Below, piece after piece: positions 16,685-25,344 of a stretch of DNA of 64,000 bases (position 1 is the stretch's first letter; each line of letters starts with the position of its first letter). Source of the DNA: Rhodococcus sp040643435 (GTDB lineage: Bacteria; Actinomycetota; Actinomycetes; Mycobacteriales; Mycobacteriaceae); the NCBI RefSeq assembly GCF_040643435.1, contig NZ_JBEYUH010000005.1:186001-250000 (forward strand), given 5' to 3'. A program made the translations under genes and the position numbers. The notes under the pieces were generated by a model. It saw only the letters and a program-made list of their open reading frames with translations. It made no database searches and was not told the DNA's origin.

Positions 16685-17537
16685 GCTCGCCGGTCCCCGC
16701 GACCCGAGTCCACGAGGTGACGGTGACCGAGACCGTCACCTCGAACGGATCCGGCAATGTCGCCAGCAATTGCGCGCGCTGCTCGGACGTCATGTGGTGG
16801 GCAGACGGTCCCATCCCGGCCACGAGGCCGAGCGCGTCGCGCGGGAGCGCTGCCGTGAACCGCACGTCGGTTCTGTCCGCACGCTCGAAACGTCCCGACA
16901 GGGCGGAGGACAGACGCTCGGTCTTCCGATCGTCCACGCTCACCATGCCGGGCAGCGATACCAGTTCGCGCAGATGCTCGGGGGTCGGTGTGGCGACGAG
17001 GAGCACGCCACCGGGTGCGAGCACGCGATGACTCTCGGCTGCGTTGCGGGGCGCGAACACCGACAGCACATGGGTGAGCGAGGCGGATCTCACGGGCAGT
17101 CGCTGCCAGGCATCCGCCAGGATCGCTCCCGTCCGGGGATGGCTGCGAGCGATGCGTCGCACCGCAGGCTTGGAGACATCCAGGCCGATGCCGCGCGCCG
17201 ACGGCAGAGCGTCGAGCACGGCCGCGAGGTATCGACCCGTTCCCGCACCCACCTCGAGGATCCGTGCGGCCGGGTCGGCCGCGGTGTCGGCGCAGGCCTC
17301 CGCGACGGCGCGGCGGATGGGGTCGTAGTACCCGGCATCGAGGAAGTCGGCGCGGGCCGCGATCATCTCGGCGGTGTCGCCGGTGAAGGGCGTCGACCCG
17401 CCGGCGAGCAGCGACACGTAACCCTGACGTGCGACATCGAAGCTGTGGCCGCGGTCGCACATCACGACGTTCTCATCGAGGTCGAGACCGGACCCGCAGT
17501 GGGGACAAGCAAGCAGGTCGATCACGTCCGCGAGCAT
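16671..17537 (-). CDS. Putative 23S rRNA guanine-N1 methyltransferase (RlmA/TlrB type)
   Basis: A 288-residue methyltransferase with an N-terminal zinc knuckle (Cys11, Cys14, Cys27, His31) typical of RlmA(I)/TlrB enzymes that methylate G745 or G748 in 23S rRNA hairpin 35. Family features seen are RQGYVSLL and DTAEMIAARADFLDAGYY, then SAM motif I EVGAGTGRYLAAV. G748 methylation by this group can contribute to macrolide resistance in producers; here a housekeeping role is equally likely. The 3' end overlaps glgM by 14 bp on the opposite strand. Confidence 0.82.
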   Translation of the reverse strand: MLADVIDLLACPHCGSGLDLDENVVMCDRGHSFDVARQGYVSLLAGGSTPFTGDTAEMIAARADFLDAGYYDPIRRAVAEACADTAADPAARILEVGAGTGRYLAAVLDALPSARGIGLDVSKPAVRRIARSHPRTGAILADAWQRLPVRSASLTHVLSVFAPRNAAESHRVLAPGGVLLVATPTPEHLRELVSLPGMVSVDDRKTERLSSALSGRFERADRTDVRFTAALPRDALGLVAGMGPSAHHMTSEQRAQLLATLPDPFEVTVSVTVTSWTRVAGTGELSAP

Positions 17538-17612
17538 CGCGCTTCTCCCGGATCGTCGGACGGAAGTACCGGTCGGCCGTCACGCCCGGCCGATCGTCCT
17601 CTCAGGACGACA

Positions 17613-17646
17613 CCGGGCCCCGCGCGCCGGAGAGCGCGGGGCCCGG
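17613..17646 (-). terminator. Strong terminator after DUF3117 gene
   Basis: A perfect 13-bp GC stem (17613-17625 with 17634-17646) and 8-nt loop lies 20 nt past the DUF3117 stop on the minus strand, separating it from the RlmA-like gene downstream. Confidence 0.7.
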
Positions 17647-17666
17647 AGTGCCCTGAGAAGGGCAGA

Positions 17667-17834
17667 TCAGCTGGTGACACTCTTGAGTTCGTCGCCGAGT
17701 GCCGCAGCTTCCTCGGGCGTGAGCTCGACGACCAGACGTCCGCCGCCCTCGAGTGGAACCCTCATGACGATTCCTCGTCCCTCTTTGGTTGCTTCGAGGG
17801 GACCGTCCCCGGTCCGGGGCTTCATGGCCGCCAT
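17667..17834 (-). CDS. DUF3117 small protein
   Basis: A 55-residue protein (MAAMKPRTGDGPLEATKEGR ... VELTPEEAAALGDELK) of the DUF3117 family, nearly invariant in mycolata; same position as Rv1211. ATG 17834 is chosen because GGAGGGAGC precedes it; the upstream ATG at 17858 lacks this. It is predicted to be a small beta-sheet protein with one C-terminal helix, cytoplasmic. Function unknown. A strong terminator follows it and the tag gene ends 106 bp upstream. Confidence 0.85.
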   Translation of the reverse strand: MAAMKPRTGDGPLEATKEGRGIVMRVPLEGGGRLVVELTPEEAAALGDELKSVTS

Positions 17835-17940
17835 CCTCTGCTCCCTCCAAATCTGCACCCGACCGCCGGGCGCGTGGGTTACCGTGTGGTTGCATCGCCG
17901 GTCACGGCGACGCGCACCTTCTCATTCTTCCCTATCCGGA

Positions 17941-18555
17941 TTACGTGCGCGTAGCTGACTCCTGGGTAGAACCCTTCTCCGAGTGCCGTGACCCGAGTGA
18001 CACCCAGCACGATTCCAGGTGATCGTCGACCATTCCGGTAGCCTGCATCAGCGCATATGCAGTGGTAGGGCCCACAAACCGGAAGCCATGACGCTTGAGC
18101 TCACGTGCCATCGCCGTGGACTCCGGCGTCACGGCGGGGATCGCTTCGACTGTGTTCCACCGTCGCGCGCGTCGCGGTGGCGCGAACGACCACAACAGGC
18201 TGTCGAGGTCGGTGGGGAGGCCGAGCACGGCCTGTGCGTTCGCGATCACCGCTTCGATCTTGCGGCGGTTGCGCACGATGCCGGCGTCGGCGAGCAAGCG
18301 TTCGACGTCGGCCTGTGTGAAACGGGCGACCGCATCGACATCGAATCCGCGGAAGGCAACGCGGAAGGCCTCCCGTTTACGCAGGATCGTCAACCACGAC
18401 AGACCCGACTGGAACGCTTCGAGCGACAACCGCTCGAACAGTTCGTCGCGCCCGTGCAGCGGGCGGCCCCACTCGTAGTCGTGATAGTCGCGGTAGAGCG
18501 ACGAACCGGGGCCGTCCACCGCCCACGGGCACCGCACCCGCTCGTCGGTGGTCAT
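17941..18555 (-). CDS. tag: DNA-3-methyladenine glycosylase I (Tag)
   Basis: A 204-residue Tag family glycosylase that removes 3-methyladenine from alkylated DNA. Hallmarks are RCPWAVDGPGSSLYRDYHD, YEWGRPLHGRDELFERL, FQSGLSWLTILRKREAFR and RFVGPTTAYALMQATGMVDDH. The ATG at 18555 overlaps the TGA of the DivIVA-domain gene (ATGA), so the two are translationally coupled. The conserved zinc-site Cys/His are present near both ends (C in RCPW, H in DDHLESC). Single confident function. Confidence 0.92.
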   Translation of the reverse strand: MTTDERVRCPWAVDGPGSSLYRDYHDYEWGRPLHGRDELFERLSLEAFQSGLSWLTILRKREAFRVAFRGFDVDAVARFTQADVERLLADAGIVRNRRKIEAVIANAQAVLGLPTDLDSLLWSFAPPRRARRWNTVEAIPAVTPESTAMARELKRHGFRFVGPTTAYALMQATGMVDDHLESCWVSLGSRHSEKGSTQESATRT

Positions 18556-18959
18556 CGCGCCTCCCGGCGGGTCGGGGAGGAATCCGCCTCGGCACCACCC
18601 GGGGCGTCGTTCACGCCGACGTCGCCGGCCGGTGGGGCCGAGGCCTCGCCCGCCACGGTCGGCGCACCGCCCGCACGCTCCTCTGCATCGGCAAGCCGGG
18701 CTCGCAGATCGTCGACCTCGCGGGCGAGCCGATCGAGCGCCCAGTCGACCTCGCTCATCTTGTACCCGCGCAAGGCCTGCTGGAACCGCAGGTCGCGGAT
18801 GTCGGTACCGGTGATCTCCGCGGCCGGCAACACGGTGACCGTGGTCCCCGGAGGTAGCGGCGCCAAGGTCTCGCCGCGGCCGAAGACGGCGCTCGCCACG
18901 AAGAACAACACCGCGGCGACCCCCGCCATCACGAGCACGTACAGCAGAACCGTGAGCAT
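18552..18959 (-). CDS. Membrane-anchored DivIVA-domain protein
   Basis: A 135-residue protein with one N-terminal membrane helix (about 5-25), a basic segment, then a DivIVA-like motif (DIRDLRFQQALRGYKMSEVDWALDRLAREVDDLRARL, about 53-90) with predicted coiled coil, and an acidic, disordered tail. DivIVA proteins sense membrane curvature and organise polar growth in actinobacteria, where Wag31 is the main one; this short anchored version is an accessory form. It is coupled to tag by a 4-nt overlap, an arrangement shared with mycobacteria (Rv1209-Rv1210). Confidence 0.75.
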   Translation of the reverse strand: MLTVLLYVLVMAGVAAVLFFVASAVFGRGETLAPLPPGTTVTVLPAAEITGTDIRDLRFQQALRGYKMSEVDWALDRLAREVDDLRARLADAEERAGGAPTVAGEASAPPAGDVGVNDAPGGAEADSSPTRREAR

Positions 18960-19011
18960 GGTCCGATCTTGGCACGAATCACCGACAGCGGTTCCGGGAC
19001 GTGCCGCCCCC

Positions 19012-19046
19012 GTCCGGTCCGGACGAGCCTGCCGTTCGGACCGGAC
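19012..19046 (-). terminator. Hairpin terminator after gpgS
   Basis: A perfect 10-bp stem GTCCGGTCCG / CGGACCGGAC with a 15-nt loop lies 8 nt past the gpgS stop on the minus strand and ends the fadD6-folP2-gpgS operon. Confidence 0.62.
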
Positions 19047-19053
19047 GAGGCTG

Positions 19054-19971
19054 TCAGCCGGTGACCGTCACCATCGGCGGCCGGTCGGCGAGGTCGACGT
19101 TCGTGTCGAACGGCACGAATGCCTCGCCCTCCACCAGGAACTGGGTGAGCGGCGCGCCGGAATCGGCGATCCCGCAGCGCGCGAGCATCGTGCCCACGAT
19201 CTGCCGGCTCATCGCTCCGAGTTCGGACAGCGGCCGGTTGCGGTGCTTGCGGACACCGAGATTGACCTGCGCGATCGCGTGGAGACCGAATCGGTCGTAG
19301 GTGTCGAGCAGCAATCCGATTTCCACCCCGTAGCCCGGTGCGAACGGCACCGACTCCAGCAGTTCGCGCGTGCCGGCGTACTCACCGCCGAGCGGTTGCA
19401 GTACACAGGTCAGCTCGGGCCGAAGCGCCGCGAGCAGGGGCCGAGCCACGAGTTCGGTGACCCGCCCACCGCCGTGGGCATCCTCTCCTGCGCTGCTGCG
19501 CAGCGGACGCCGGTAGTACCCCTTGACGAGGTGGACACCGTCGCCGAGCAGGAGCGGTCCGAGCAGTTTCGGCACGAAGGCCGGGTCGGGATCGATCAGG
19601 TCTGAATCGACGAAGGCGATGATGTCGCCGGAGGTCGCGGCGAGCGACCGCCACAACACCTCACCCTTACCCGGCACGGGCGTGATACCCGGTACCGCCT
19701 CCTCGCGGGACAGGACCCGGGCGCCCGCCGCCCGCGCCCGTACCGCGGTGTCGTCCGTGGATCCGGAATCGAGGACCACGAGTTCGTCCACGAGCCCACC
19801 GAGCAACGGGCGGATCGTGGCGATCACCCCCGCGACGGTCTCCTCCTCGTTCAGTGCGGGCAACACCACGGTCACCGTGCGGCCTGCTTTGGCCTCGACC
19901 AGTTCGTCGATCTCCCAGGTCGGGCGATCCCAGCTGTTGACCTCGTTCCATGTGCGTGCAGGTGCGCTCAT
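19054..19971 (-). CDS. gpgS: Glucosyl-3-phosphoglycerate synthase GpgS
   Basis: A 305-residue GT81 enzyme that transfers glucose from UDP-glucose to 3-phosphoglycerate, the first step of methylglucose lipopolysaccharide (MGLP) synthesis. Seen: VVLPALNEEETV at the start of the GT-A fold, DSGSTDDT, metal-binding FVDSDLIDPDP, VKGYYRRPL and GYGVEIGLLLDTY. ATG 19971 overlaps the folP2 stop (ATGA), so a longer reading from 20196 is rejected. It forms a tight operon with fadD6 and folP2. GlgC and GlgM, a few kb away, serve the same alpha-glucan pathway. Confidence 0.92.
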   Translation of the reverse strand: MSAPARTWNEVNSWDRPTWEIDELVEAKAGRTVTVVLPALNEEETVAGVIATIRPLLGGLVDELVVLDSGSTDDTAVRARAAGARVLSREEAVPGITPVPGKGEVLWRSLAATSGDIIAFVDSDLIDPDPAFVPKLLGPLLLGDGVHLVKGYYRRPLRSSAGEDAHGGGRVTELVARPLLAALRPELTCVLQPLGGEYAGTRELLESVPFAPGYGVEIGLLLDTYDRFGLHAIAQVNLGVRKHRNRPLSELGAMSRQIVGTMLARCGIADSGAPLTQFLVEGEAFVPFDTNVDLADRPPMVTVTG

Positions 19972-20888
19972 GCCAGCCCCCTCACCGTGCGCGCCGGCGG
20001 GCGTGTGCCCGCGATCGCCGCGACCATGTCGACCACCCGACGTGTGGCTGCTACCTCGTGTACCCGGAACATCCGTGCGCCGGCCGCTGCGGCCAATGCT
20101 GTCGCTGCCAATGTGCCCTCCAACCGGTCGGCCAGTTCGACACCCAGAGTCTCCCCGACAAAGTCCTTGTTGCTCAGCGCCATCAGCACCGGCCACCCGG
20201 TTTTTACAAGAACGTCCACGTGCCGCAACAGAGCGAGCCCGTGGTAGGTGTTCTTCCCGAAATCATGGGTCGGATCGATGAGGATCGAGTCGCTCGCCAC
20301 ACCGGCGCGGGCGGCGGCATCCGCCGCCGCGACGACCTCGGTCACCACCTCGTCGACGATGTCCCGGTATCTCACCCGGTGCGGCCGGGTACGCGGAACG
20401 GCACCGCCGGTGTGCGAGCACACGATGCCCGCACCGAGTTCGGCGGCGACCGCGACGAGGTCGGGGTCGGCACCTGCCCACGTGTCGTTGATCAGATCGG
20501 CGCCTTCGCCCACCGCACGACGGGCGACCTCGCTGCGCCAGGTGTCGACACTGATGAGCACGTCCGGATAGCGCTCCCGGATCGCCGCGACGAAAGGCAC
20601 GACACGCCGTGTCTCCTCGTCACTGTCGACGACCTCACCGGGACCGGCTTTGACTCCCCCGATGTCCACGAGGTCGGCCCCTTCGGCCACCGCACGATCG
20701 ACAGCGGCGAGCGCCGCCTCGTCCTCGAAGGTCGCTCCCCGGTCGTAGAACGAGTCCGGTGTCCGGTTGACGATCGCCATGACGAGTGCCCGGTCGGTGG
20801 CGACTCGACGCCCGCAGAGGGTGTCCGGTGCCGGACCTGGACGGGTCACGGAGGTGGGCTCGTGGATTTCGGTCGCGGGGCCGCTCAT
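19968..20888 (-). CDS. folP2: Dihydropteroate synthase homologue FolP2
   Basis: A 306-residue TIM-barrel protein of the pterin-binding family. The sequence keeps VNRTPDSFYDRGATF (loop 1), VDIGGVKAGPG (loop 2), SVDTWRSEV, LINDTWAGADP, LIDPTHDFGKNTYH and RVHEVAATRRVVDM. Relative to active DHPS, loop 2 reads GVKAGPG rather than GGESTRPG, and the lysine motif reads DPTHDFGK. Mycobacterial FolP2 is reported not to act as a DHPS, so this is probably a paralogue with another job. It is flanked by fadD6 (18 bp) and overlaps gpgS by 4 nt, hinting at a role in MGLP synthesis. Confidence 0.85.
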   Translation of the reverse strand: MSGPATEIHEPTSVTRPGPAPDTLCGRRVATDRALVMAIVNRTPDSFYDRGATFEDEAALAAVDRAVAEGADLVDIGGVKAGPGEVVDSDEETRRVVPFVAAIRERYPDVLISVDTWRSEVARRAVGEGADLINDTWAGADPDLVAVAAELGAGIVCSHTGGAVPRTRPHRVRYRDIVDEVVTEVVAAADAAARAGVASDSILIDPTHDFGKNTYHGLALLRHVDVLVKTGWPVLMALSNKDFVGETLGVELADRLEGTLAATALAAAAGARMFRVHEVAATRRVVDMVAAIAGTRPPARTVRGLA

Positions 20889-20906
20889 GCTCCCATCCTG
20901 ACATGA

Positions 20907-22694
20907 TCAGCGACCGGGCAATTCACCTCGCGCGACGCCTTCGACGTACCCGTCGAAGATCGGCTGATAGCCCTCGCTGCGATTCGCGAGCACGTACACG
21001 TCGTCCTCACCGCTTCCGGTGTAGCCCTCCTTGCGCAGCTCGACCTTCCGGCTCTTGAAGGTCGTCGTGTACTCGAGCTCGTCGACGATGCGGACGAACA
21101 ATGGAACGGCGTACTCGGGCAGCGCGTCTTGCAGGGTCTTCGCGAGTGCGGCGCCGTCGAACTCGGCACCGTCCTTCAGTGTGATCGCGGCCATACCGGC
21201 ACGGCCGTCGGCGCCGTCGACCTCGACCCCGTAGACGACGGCCTCGTCGACCGTCTCGTGCGACGACACCGCTGCCTCGACCTGCGTCGTCGCGACATTC
21301 TCACCCTTCCAGCGGAAGGTGTCGCCGAGGCGGTCCACGAAGGCGACGTGCATGTAGCCCTGGTTGCGGACGAGATCTCCGGTGTCGAACCACACGTCGC
21401 CGTCGGAGAACGCGTCGCGCAGCAACTTCTTCTCGGTCGCCTCGGCGTCGGTGTAACCGTCGAAGGGAGCACGGGAGGTGACCTTCGCGAGGAGCAGTCC
21501 GACCTCACCGCGACCGACCTTGCGCAACCGGCCGTCTTCTCCGGGGCGGGCCAGTCCGGAATCCGGGTCGTATTCGACCACGGCATAGGGCAGCGGGCAG
21601 ATACCGGCGGTGCGCTTCTGATCGAGCGCGTTGACGAAGGCGATGTTGCATTCGCTGGCGCCGTAGAACTCCACGACGCGATCGATGCCGAAACGCTCGG
21701 TGAACTCGTCCCAGAGTTCGGCACGCAGACCGTTGCCGACAGCGAGACGGATCCCGTGAGCGCTGTCGTCCTCGCGCGGCGGCTGGTTGAGCAGGTAGCG
21801 GCAGATCTCACCGATGTAGATGAAGGCCGTCGCTCCGTTGCGTTGTGCGTCGTCCCAGAAATTGGACGCCGAGAACTTCCGGCCGAGCCCGAAGGTGGCT
21901 CCTGCGGCGAGCACCGAGGACAACGCGACCGTGAGGGCGTTGTTGTGGTAGAGCGGCAAGCACGAGTACAGGACGTCGGTGCGGCGCAGGCGCACACCGA
22001 GGCTGCCGAGTCCGGACATCGACTTCAACCACCGGAAGTGGGTCATCCGGCTCGCCTTCGGCAGTCCCGTCGTACCGGAGGTGAAGATGTAGTAGGCGGT
22101 CTCAGACGCCCGAAGTTCTTCCGTGACGGCCGGGTTCGACGCATCGGCATCCCGGGCAGAGGTATGGAGTTCGTCGAAACGAAGCACGGTTCGGGCCTGC
22201 GGTTCTCCCTCGAGGGAGTCGACCGCGTCCTCGCATTCCTCCCCGACCACCAGGACGGCACTGTCGAGCAGGGCCAGACTGTGGTCGAGGACTTCGCCGC
22301 GCTGATTGATGTTGAGCATCCCGGCAGCCGCACCGAGTTTGACCGCGGCCAGAGCAACCAGGAGCGTCTCGGGCCGGTTGCCCATGAGGATTCCGACGAC
22401 GTCGCCCGTCCCGACACCACGACCGGCGAGCACCGATGCGTAACGGTTGACCTGAGCGTTGGCGTCACCGTAGGTGACCGTCTCTCCCTCGAACCGCAGG
22501 AACGGCCGATCCGGATGTCGTTCGGCGAGGTTCTGGAACACCGAGCCGATCGTTTCTCGGGCGCTCGGCTTCCTGGTCATCCCGACGGCACCGCGCAATA
22601 CGATGGGAAGGTCGGCGGCCATCCGGGGCAGTTTCGAGACGAGTCCGGGCAGGGACACGACGGGGGCACTGTCTCGATCGGACTGAGTGGTCAC
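20907..22694 (-). CDS. fadD6: Long-chain acyl-CoA synthetase FadD6-like
   Basis: A 595-residue FATP/very-long-chain acyl-CoA synthetase, GTG start 22694. The AMP motif YYIFTSGTTGLPKASRMTH lies at about residues 208-226, then FYGASECNIAFVN and the motif VWFDTGDLVRNQGYMHVAFVDRLGDTFRWKG (shown in parts: DTGDLVR, RLGDTFRWKG). It activates fatty acids with ATP and CoA. First gene of the fadD6-folP2-gpgS operon. Same order as Rv1206-Rv1208. MGLPs bind acyl-CoA and are acylated, so a functional connection is attractive but unproven. Confidence 0.9.
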   Translation of the reverse strand: MTTQSDRDSAPVVSLPGLVSKLPRMAADLPIVLRGAVGMTRKPSARETIGSVFQNLAERHPDRPFLRFEGETVTYGDANAQVNRYASVLAGRGVGTGDVVGILMGNRPETLLVALAAVKLGAAAGMLNINQRGEVLDHSLALLDSAVLVVGEECEDAVDSLEGEPQARTVLRFDELHTSARDADASNPAVTEELRASETAYYIFTSGTTGLPKASRMTHFRWLKSMSGLGSLGVRLRRTDVLYSCLPLYHNNALTVALSSVLAAGATFGLGRKFSASNFWDDAQRNGATAFIYIGEICRYLLNQPPREDDSAHGIRLAVGNGLRAELWDEFTERFGIDRVVEFYGASECNIAFVNALDQKRTAGICPLPYAVVEYDPDSGLARPGEDGRLRKVGRGEVGLLLAKVTSRAPFDGYTDAEATEKKLLRDAFSDGDVWFDTGDLVRNQGYMHVAFVDRLGDTFRWKGENVATTQVEAAVSSHETVDEAVVYGVEVDGADGRAGMAAITLKDGAEFDGAALAKTLQDALPEYAVPLFVRIVDELEYTTTFKSRKVELRKEGYTGSGEDDVYVLANRSEGYQPIFDGYVEGVARGELPGR

Positions 22695-22736
22695 TGAAGG
22701 ATCCTCACGGCGACGTCGGGGACTGGAGAACTCGCC

Positions 22737-22761
22737 CGGGGAACACCCGCAGCGTTCCCCG
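22737..22761 (-). terminator. Possible terminator between LOG gene and fadD6
   Basis: An 8-bp perfect stem CGGGGAAC / GTTCCCCG with a 9-nt loop lies 43 nt after the LOG stop and 43 nt before the fadD6 start. No T-run is seen, so confidence is limited. Confidence 0.4.
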
Positions 22762-22804
22762 AACTTACCGAAGAGTAGATAAGAGCGCGGCAGAGTGGAA
22801 CATT

Positions 22805-23365
22805 TCAGACCGCCGCGTACGGCGCTGCGCAGCGAGCGAGCGCGTCGTCGAGGTCGGTGGTGATCTCGAGGCCGTCGAGTGCGCGCCGCGCCACGAATCC
22901 GGTGTCGACCATCGATTCGAGCCAGGTGAGCAGGCCGTCGAAGTGCCCCATCGGGTCGAGCAGCACCACCGGCTTGTCATGCATACCTAGATACCCAGCC
23001 GTCCACGTCTCGAACAGTTCCTCGAGGGTTCCGATTCCACCGGGCAAGGTCAGAAAGGCGTCGGCGCGGTCTTCCATGATGCGTTTACGCTCGCGCATCG
23101 TTTCGGTCACGATCAATTCGTCGGCGTCGACGTCCGCCACCTCGCGGTGCACGAGCGCCTTGGGGATGACACCGATCGTGTGTGCCCCTGCCACGCGGGC
23201 CGCCTCGGCCACCGCACCCATCATCGACACATTGCCGCCGCCGGAGACCAACTGCCAGCCGCGTCGGCCGATCGCGGTCCCCACTGCGGCCGCGAGTTCG
23301 AGGAACTGCGAGTCGACGGGCCCCGACGCGCAGTACACACAGACCGACAACGGCTCGGTCACCAT
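22805..23365 (-). CDS. LOG-family cytokinin riboside 5'-monophosphate phosphoribohydrolase
   Basis: A 186-residue Rossmann protein of the LOG (Lonely Guy) family with the catalytic PGGIGTLEELFE motif, MRERKRIM arginine region and GGGNVSMMG loop. Enzymes of this type release adenine-type bases from nucleoside 5'-monophosphates; in M. tuberculosis Rv1205 makes cytokinins whose aldehyde by-products matter for nitric-oxide sensitivity. The start overlaps the end of the second LOG gene by 7 nt, giving a coupled pair. Confident family, role in this organism uncertain. Confidence 0.88.
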   Translation of the reverse strand: MVTEPLSVCVYCASGPVDSQFLELAAAVGTAIGRRGWQLVSGGGNVSMMGAVAEAARVAGAHTIGVIPKALVHREVADVDADELIVTETMRERKRIMEDRADAFLTLPGGIGTLEELFETWTAGYLGMHDKPVVLLDPMGHFDGLLTWLESMVDTGFVARRALDGLEITTDLDDALARCAAPYAAV

Positions 23366-24159
23366 CCACCCTCCTGCCCGTACAGTTCGTTCTCGTCCTC
23401 GCCCCGATGGGCCTCGAGGATGATGTTCACGGTCTCCTCCACGCTGTCGGTGACGTGCAGCAGATCCAGATCGGCCGGCGCGATCTTGGCGTCACGGACC
23501 AGGACGTCGCGCACCCACCCCACCAGGCCGCTCCAGTAGTCCGAGCCGACCAGCACGATCGGGAACTGCGTGATCTTGCGAGTCTGCACGAGCGTCAGAG
23601 CCTCGAACAGCTCGTCGAGGGTGCCGAAACCACCGGGGAGGCACACGAACGCCTGCGAATACTTCACGAACATCGTCTTGCGCGCGAAGAAGTACCGGAA
23701 GTTGAGTCCGAGATCGACCCACTCGTTGATGGTCTGTTCGAAAGGCAACTCGATACCCAGACCGATCGAGAACCCTCCGGCCTCGCTGGCACCCCGGTTG
23801 GCCGCCTCCATCGCCCCCGGCCCGCCACCGGTGACGACGGCGTACCCGGCGTCGACGAGCGCGGCGCCGAGCCGGCGGCCGAGCTCGTATTCCGGATGCC
23901 CGGCAGGTGTGCGGGCCGAACCGAATACGGCCACGGCGCGGGGTACCTCGGCGAGAGCGCCGAAACCTTCGACGAACTCGCTCTGGATCCGGAGCACGCG
24001 CCACGGATCCGTGTGCACCCAGTCGGACGGTCCTCGGCGATCGAGCAATCGCTGATCCATCGTGGTCGCCTCGCGGGCCCGCTCGCCGCGCAGCTGCACC
24101 GGACCCCGGTGCACGATCTCACGACGGGAACCGTCTTCGGGCGACTTGTCACCGGCCAT
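23359..24159 (-). CDS. Second LOG/TIGR00730-family Rossmann protein
   Basis: A 266-residue paralogue of the following gene, with an ~75-residue N-terminal extension. It has VFGSARTPAGHPEYELGRRL, TGGGPGAMEAANRGA, FARKTMFVKYSQAF and LPGGFGTLDELFEAL. The longer form (type II LOG or lysine-decarboxylase-like) also hydrolyses nucleoside monophosphates in characterised members, but AMP-specific versions exist. It starts 10 nt after dapE and overlaps the next LOG gene by 7 nt: an operon dapE-LOG-LOG. Confidence 0.85.
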   Translation of the reverse strand: MAGDKSPEDGSRREIVHRGPVQLRGERAREATTMDQRLLDRRGPSDWVHTDPWRVLRIQSEFVEGFGALAEVPRAVAVFGSARTPAGHPEYELGRRLGAALVDAGYAVVTGGGPGAMEAANRGASEAGGFSIGLGIELPFEQTINEWVDLGLNFRYFFARKTMFVKYSQAFVCLPGGFGTLDELFEALTLVQTRKITQFPIVLVGSDYWSGLVGWVRDVLVRDAKIAPADLDLLHVTDSVEETVNIILEAHRGEDENELYGQEGGW

Positions 24160-24169
24160 GGCGGCCAGA

Positions 24170-25246
24170 TTATCGGGTGAGATAGGTGCGCAGGACGGAG
24201 GTCACCTCCGTGATCCGTCCGACCTCGACGTGCTCGTCGCGCTTGTGCGCGAGGTTCGGATCGCCCGGACCGTAGTTGACGGCGGGAATGCCCAGCGCCG
24301 CGAACCGCGATACGTCGGTCCAGCCGTACTTGGCCCGGAACCGTCCGCCCGCGGCCTCGACCAGCGCGGCCGCCGCCGGGTTCGACAGCCCGGGCAGTGC
24401 TCCCGGCGACATGTCGGTGAGTTCCATCGAGATCGCGAGACCGTCGAAGACCTCCCTGACATGCGCGAGTGCGTCGTCGGGGCTGCGATCCGGAGCGAAC
24501 CGGAAGTTCACGTCGAGCGCAGCTGCATCCGGTACGACGTTCCCCGCGACCCCACCCTCGATGCGCACGGCGGACAGCCCTTCCCGATACACACAGCCAT
24601 CGATGTCGACCGAACGCGCCTCGTACCGGGCCAGGCGCTCGAGCACGGGGGCGAGCTTGTGGATGGCGTTGTCGCCGAGCCAGGACCGCGCCGAATGCGC
24701 TCGTACCCCGTCGGTGGTGATCCGTACCCGGAGGGTGCCCTGGCATCCGGCCTCGATCTCACCCGAGGTGGGTTCGCCCAGGATCGCGACATCCGCCTCG
24801 AGCCAGTCGCGCAGGTCGGTCTCGATCCGGCCGAGCCCGTTGAACGACGCCGCGATCTCCTCGCAGTCGTACATCACGATGGTCAGGTCGTGAGCAGGAT
24901 CGGTGACGGTTGCGGCGAGGTGCAGGAACACCGCGTCCCCGGCCTTCATGTCGGAGGTGCCGCATCCCCACAGCAGGTCGCCGTCACGCCGGGACGGCAG
25001 GTTGTCGGCGATCGGCACGGTGTCCAGATGCCCGGCGAGCAGTACGCGGCTGCCGAGTCCACGGTTCGTGCGCGCCAGGACACAATTGCCGTTGCGCACG
25101 ATCTCGAAGCCGTCGGTCTGCTCACGCAAGGCTGCTTCCACGGCATCGGCGATGAGCGCCTCGTCCTGCGACACACTCGGTATGTCGACGAGTGCGGCGG
25201 TCAGTTCGACGGGGTCGGCATGCAGGTCCAGCTGCGGTACAGGCAT
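24170..25246 (-). CDS. dapE: Succinyl-diaminopimelate desuccinylase DapE
   Basis: A 358-residue M20 metallopeptidase-fold hydrolase that removes succinate from N-succinyl-LL-diaminopimelate. Metal and catalytic residues are visible in AGHLDTVP (His, Asp), GTSDMKAGDA (Asp), DCEEIAA (catalytic Glu pair) and GEPTSGEIEAGCQGT. ATG 25246 is chosen to match the family N-terminus; an upstream ATG at 25288 adds residues not seen in relatives. Divergent from dapD (98 bp), which makes the succinylated precursor, so both probably share a regulatory region. Confidence 0.92.
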   Translation of the reverse strand: MPVPQLDLHADPVELTAALVDIPSVSQDEALIADAVEAALREQTDGFEIVRNGNCVLARTNRGLGSRVLLAGHLDTVPIADNLPSRRDGDLLWGCGTSDMKAGDAVFLHLAATVTDPAHDLTIVMYDCEEIAASFNGLGRIETDLRDWLEADVAILGEPTSGEIEAGCQGTLRVRITTDGVRAHSARSWLGDNAIHKLAPVLERLARYEARSVDIDGCVYREGLSAVRIEGGVAGNVVPDAAALDVNFRFAPDRSPDDALAHVREVFDGLAISMELTDMSPGALPGLSNPAAAALVEAAGGRFRAKYGWTDVSRFAALGIPAVNYGPGDPNLAHKRDEHVEVGRITEVTSVLRTYLTR

Positions 25247-25344
25247 ACCTGCACGATACGAAACGAGCATCTCGCTCAGGCCCCGCACACGATTTCCTCA
25301 GGGCGGACACAGCCGCGAGATGGCCTCGCGTACGCTTTCCACCC

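Noticed and set aside
25192..25344. N-terminal extension of dapD
   Set aside because: The region belongs to dapE on the other strand and the intergenic promoter; GTG 25345 matches relatives.
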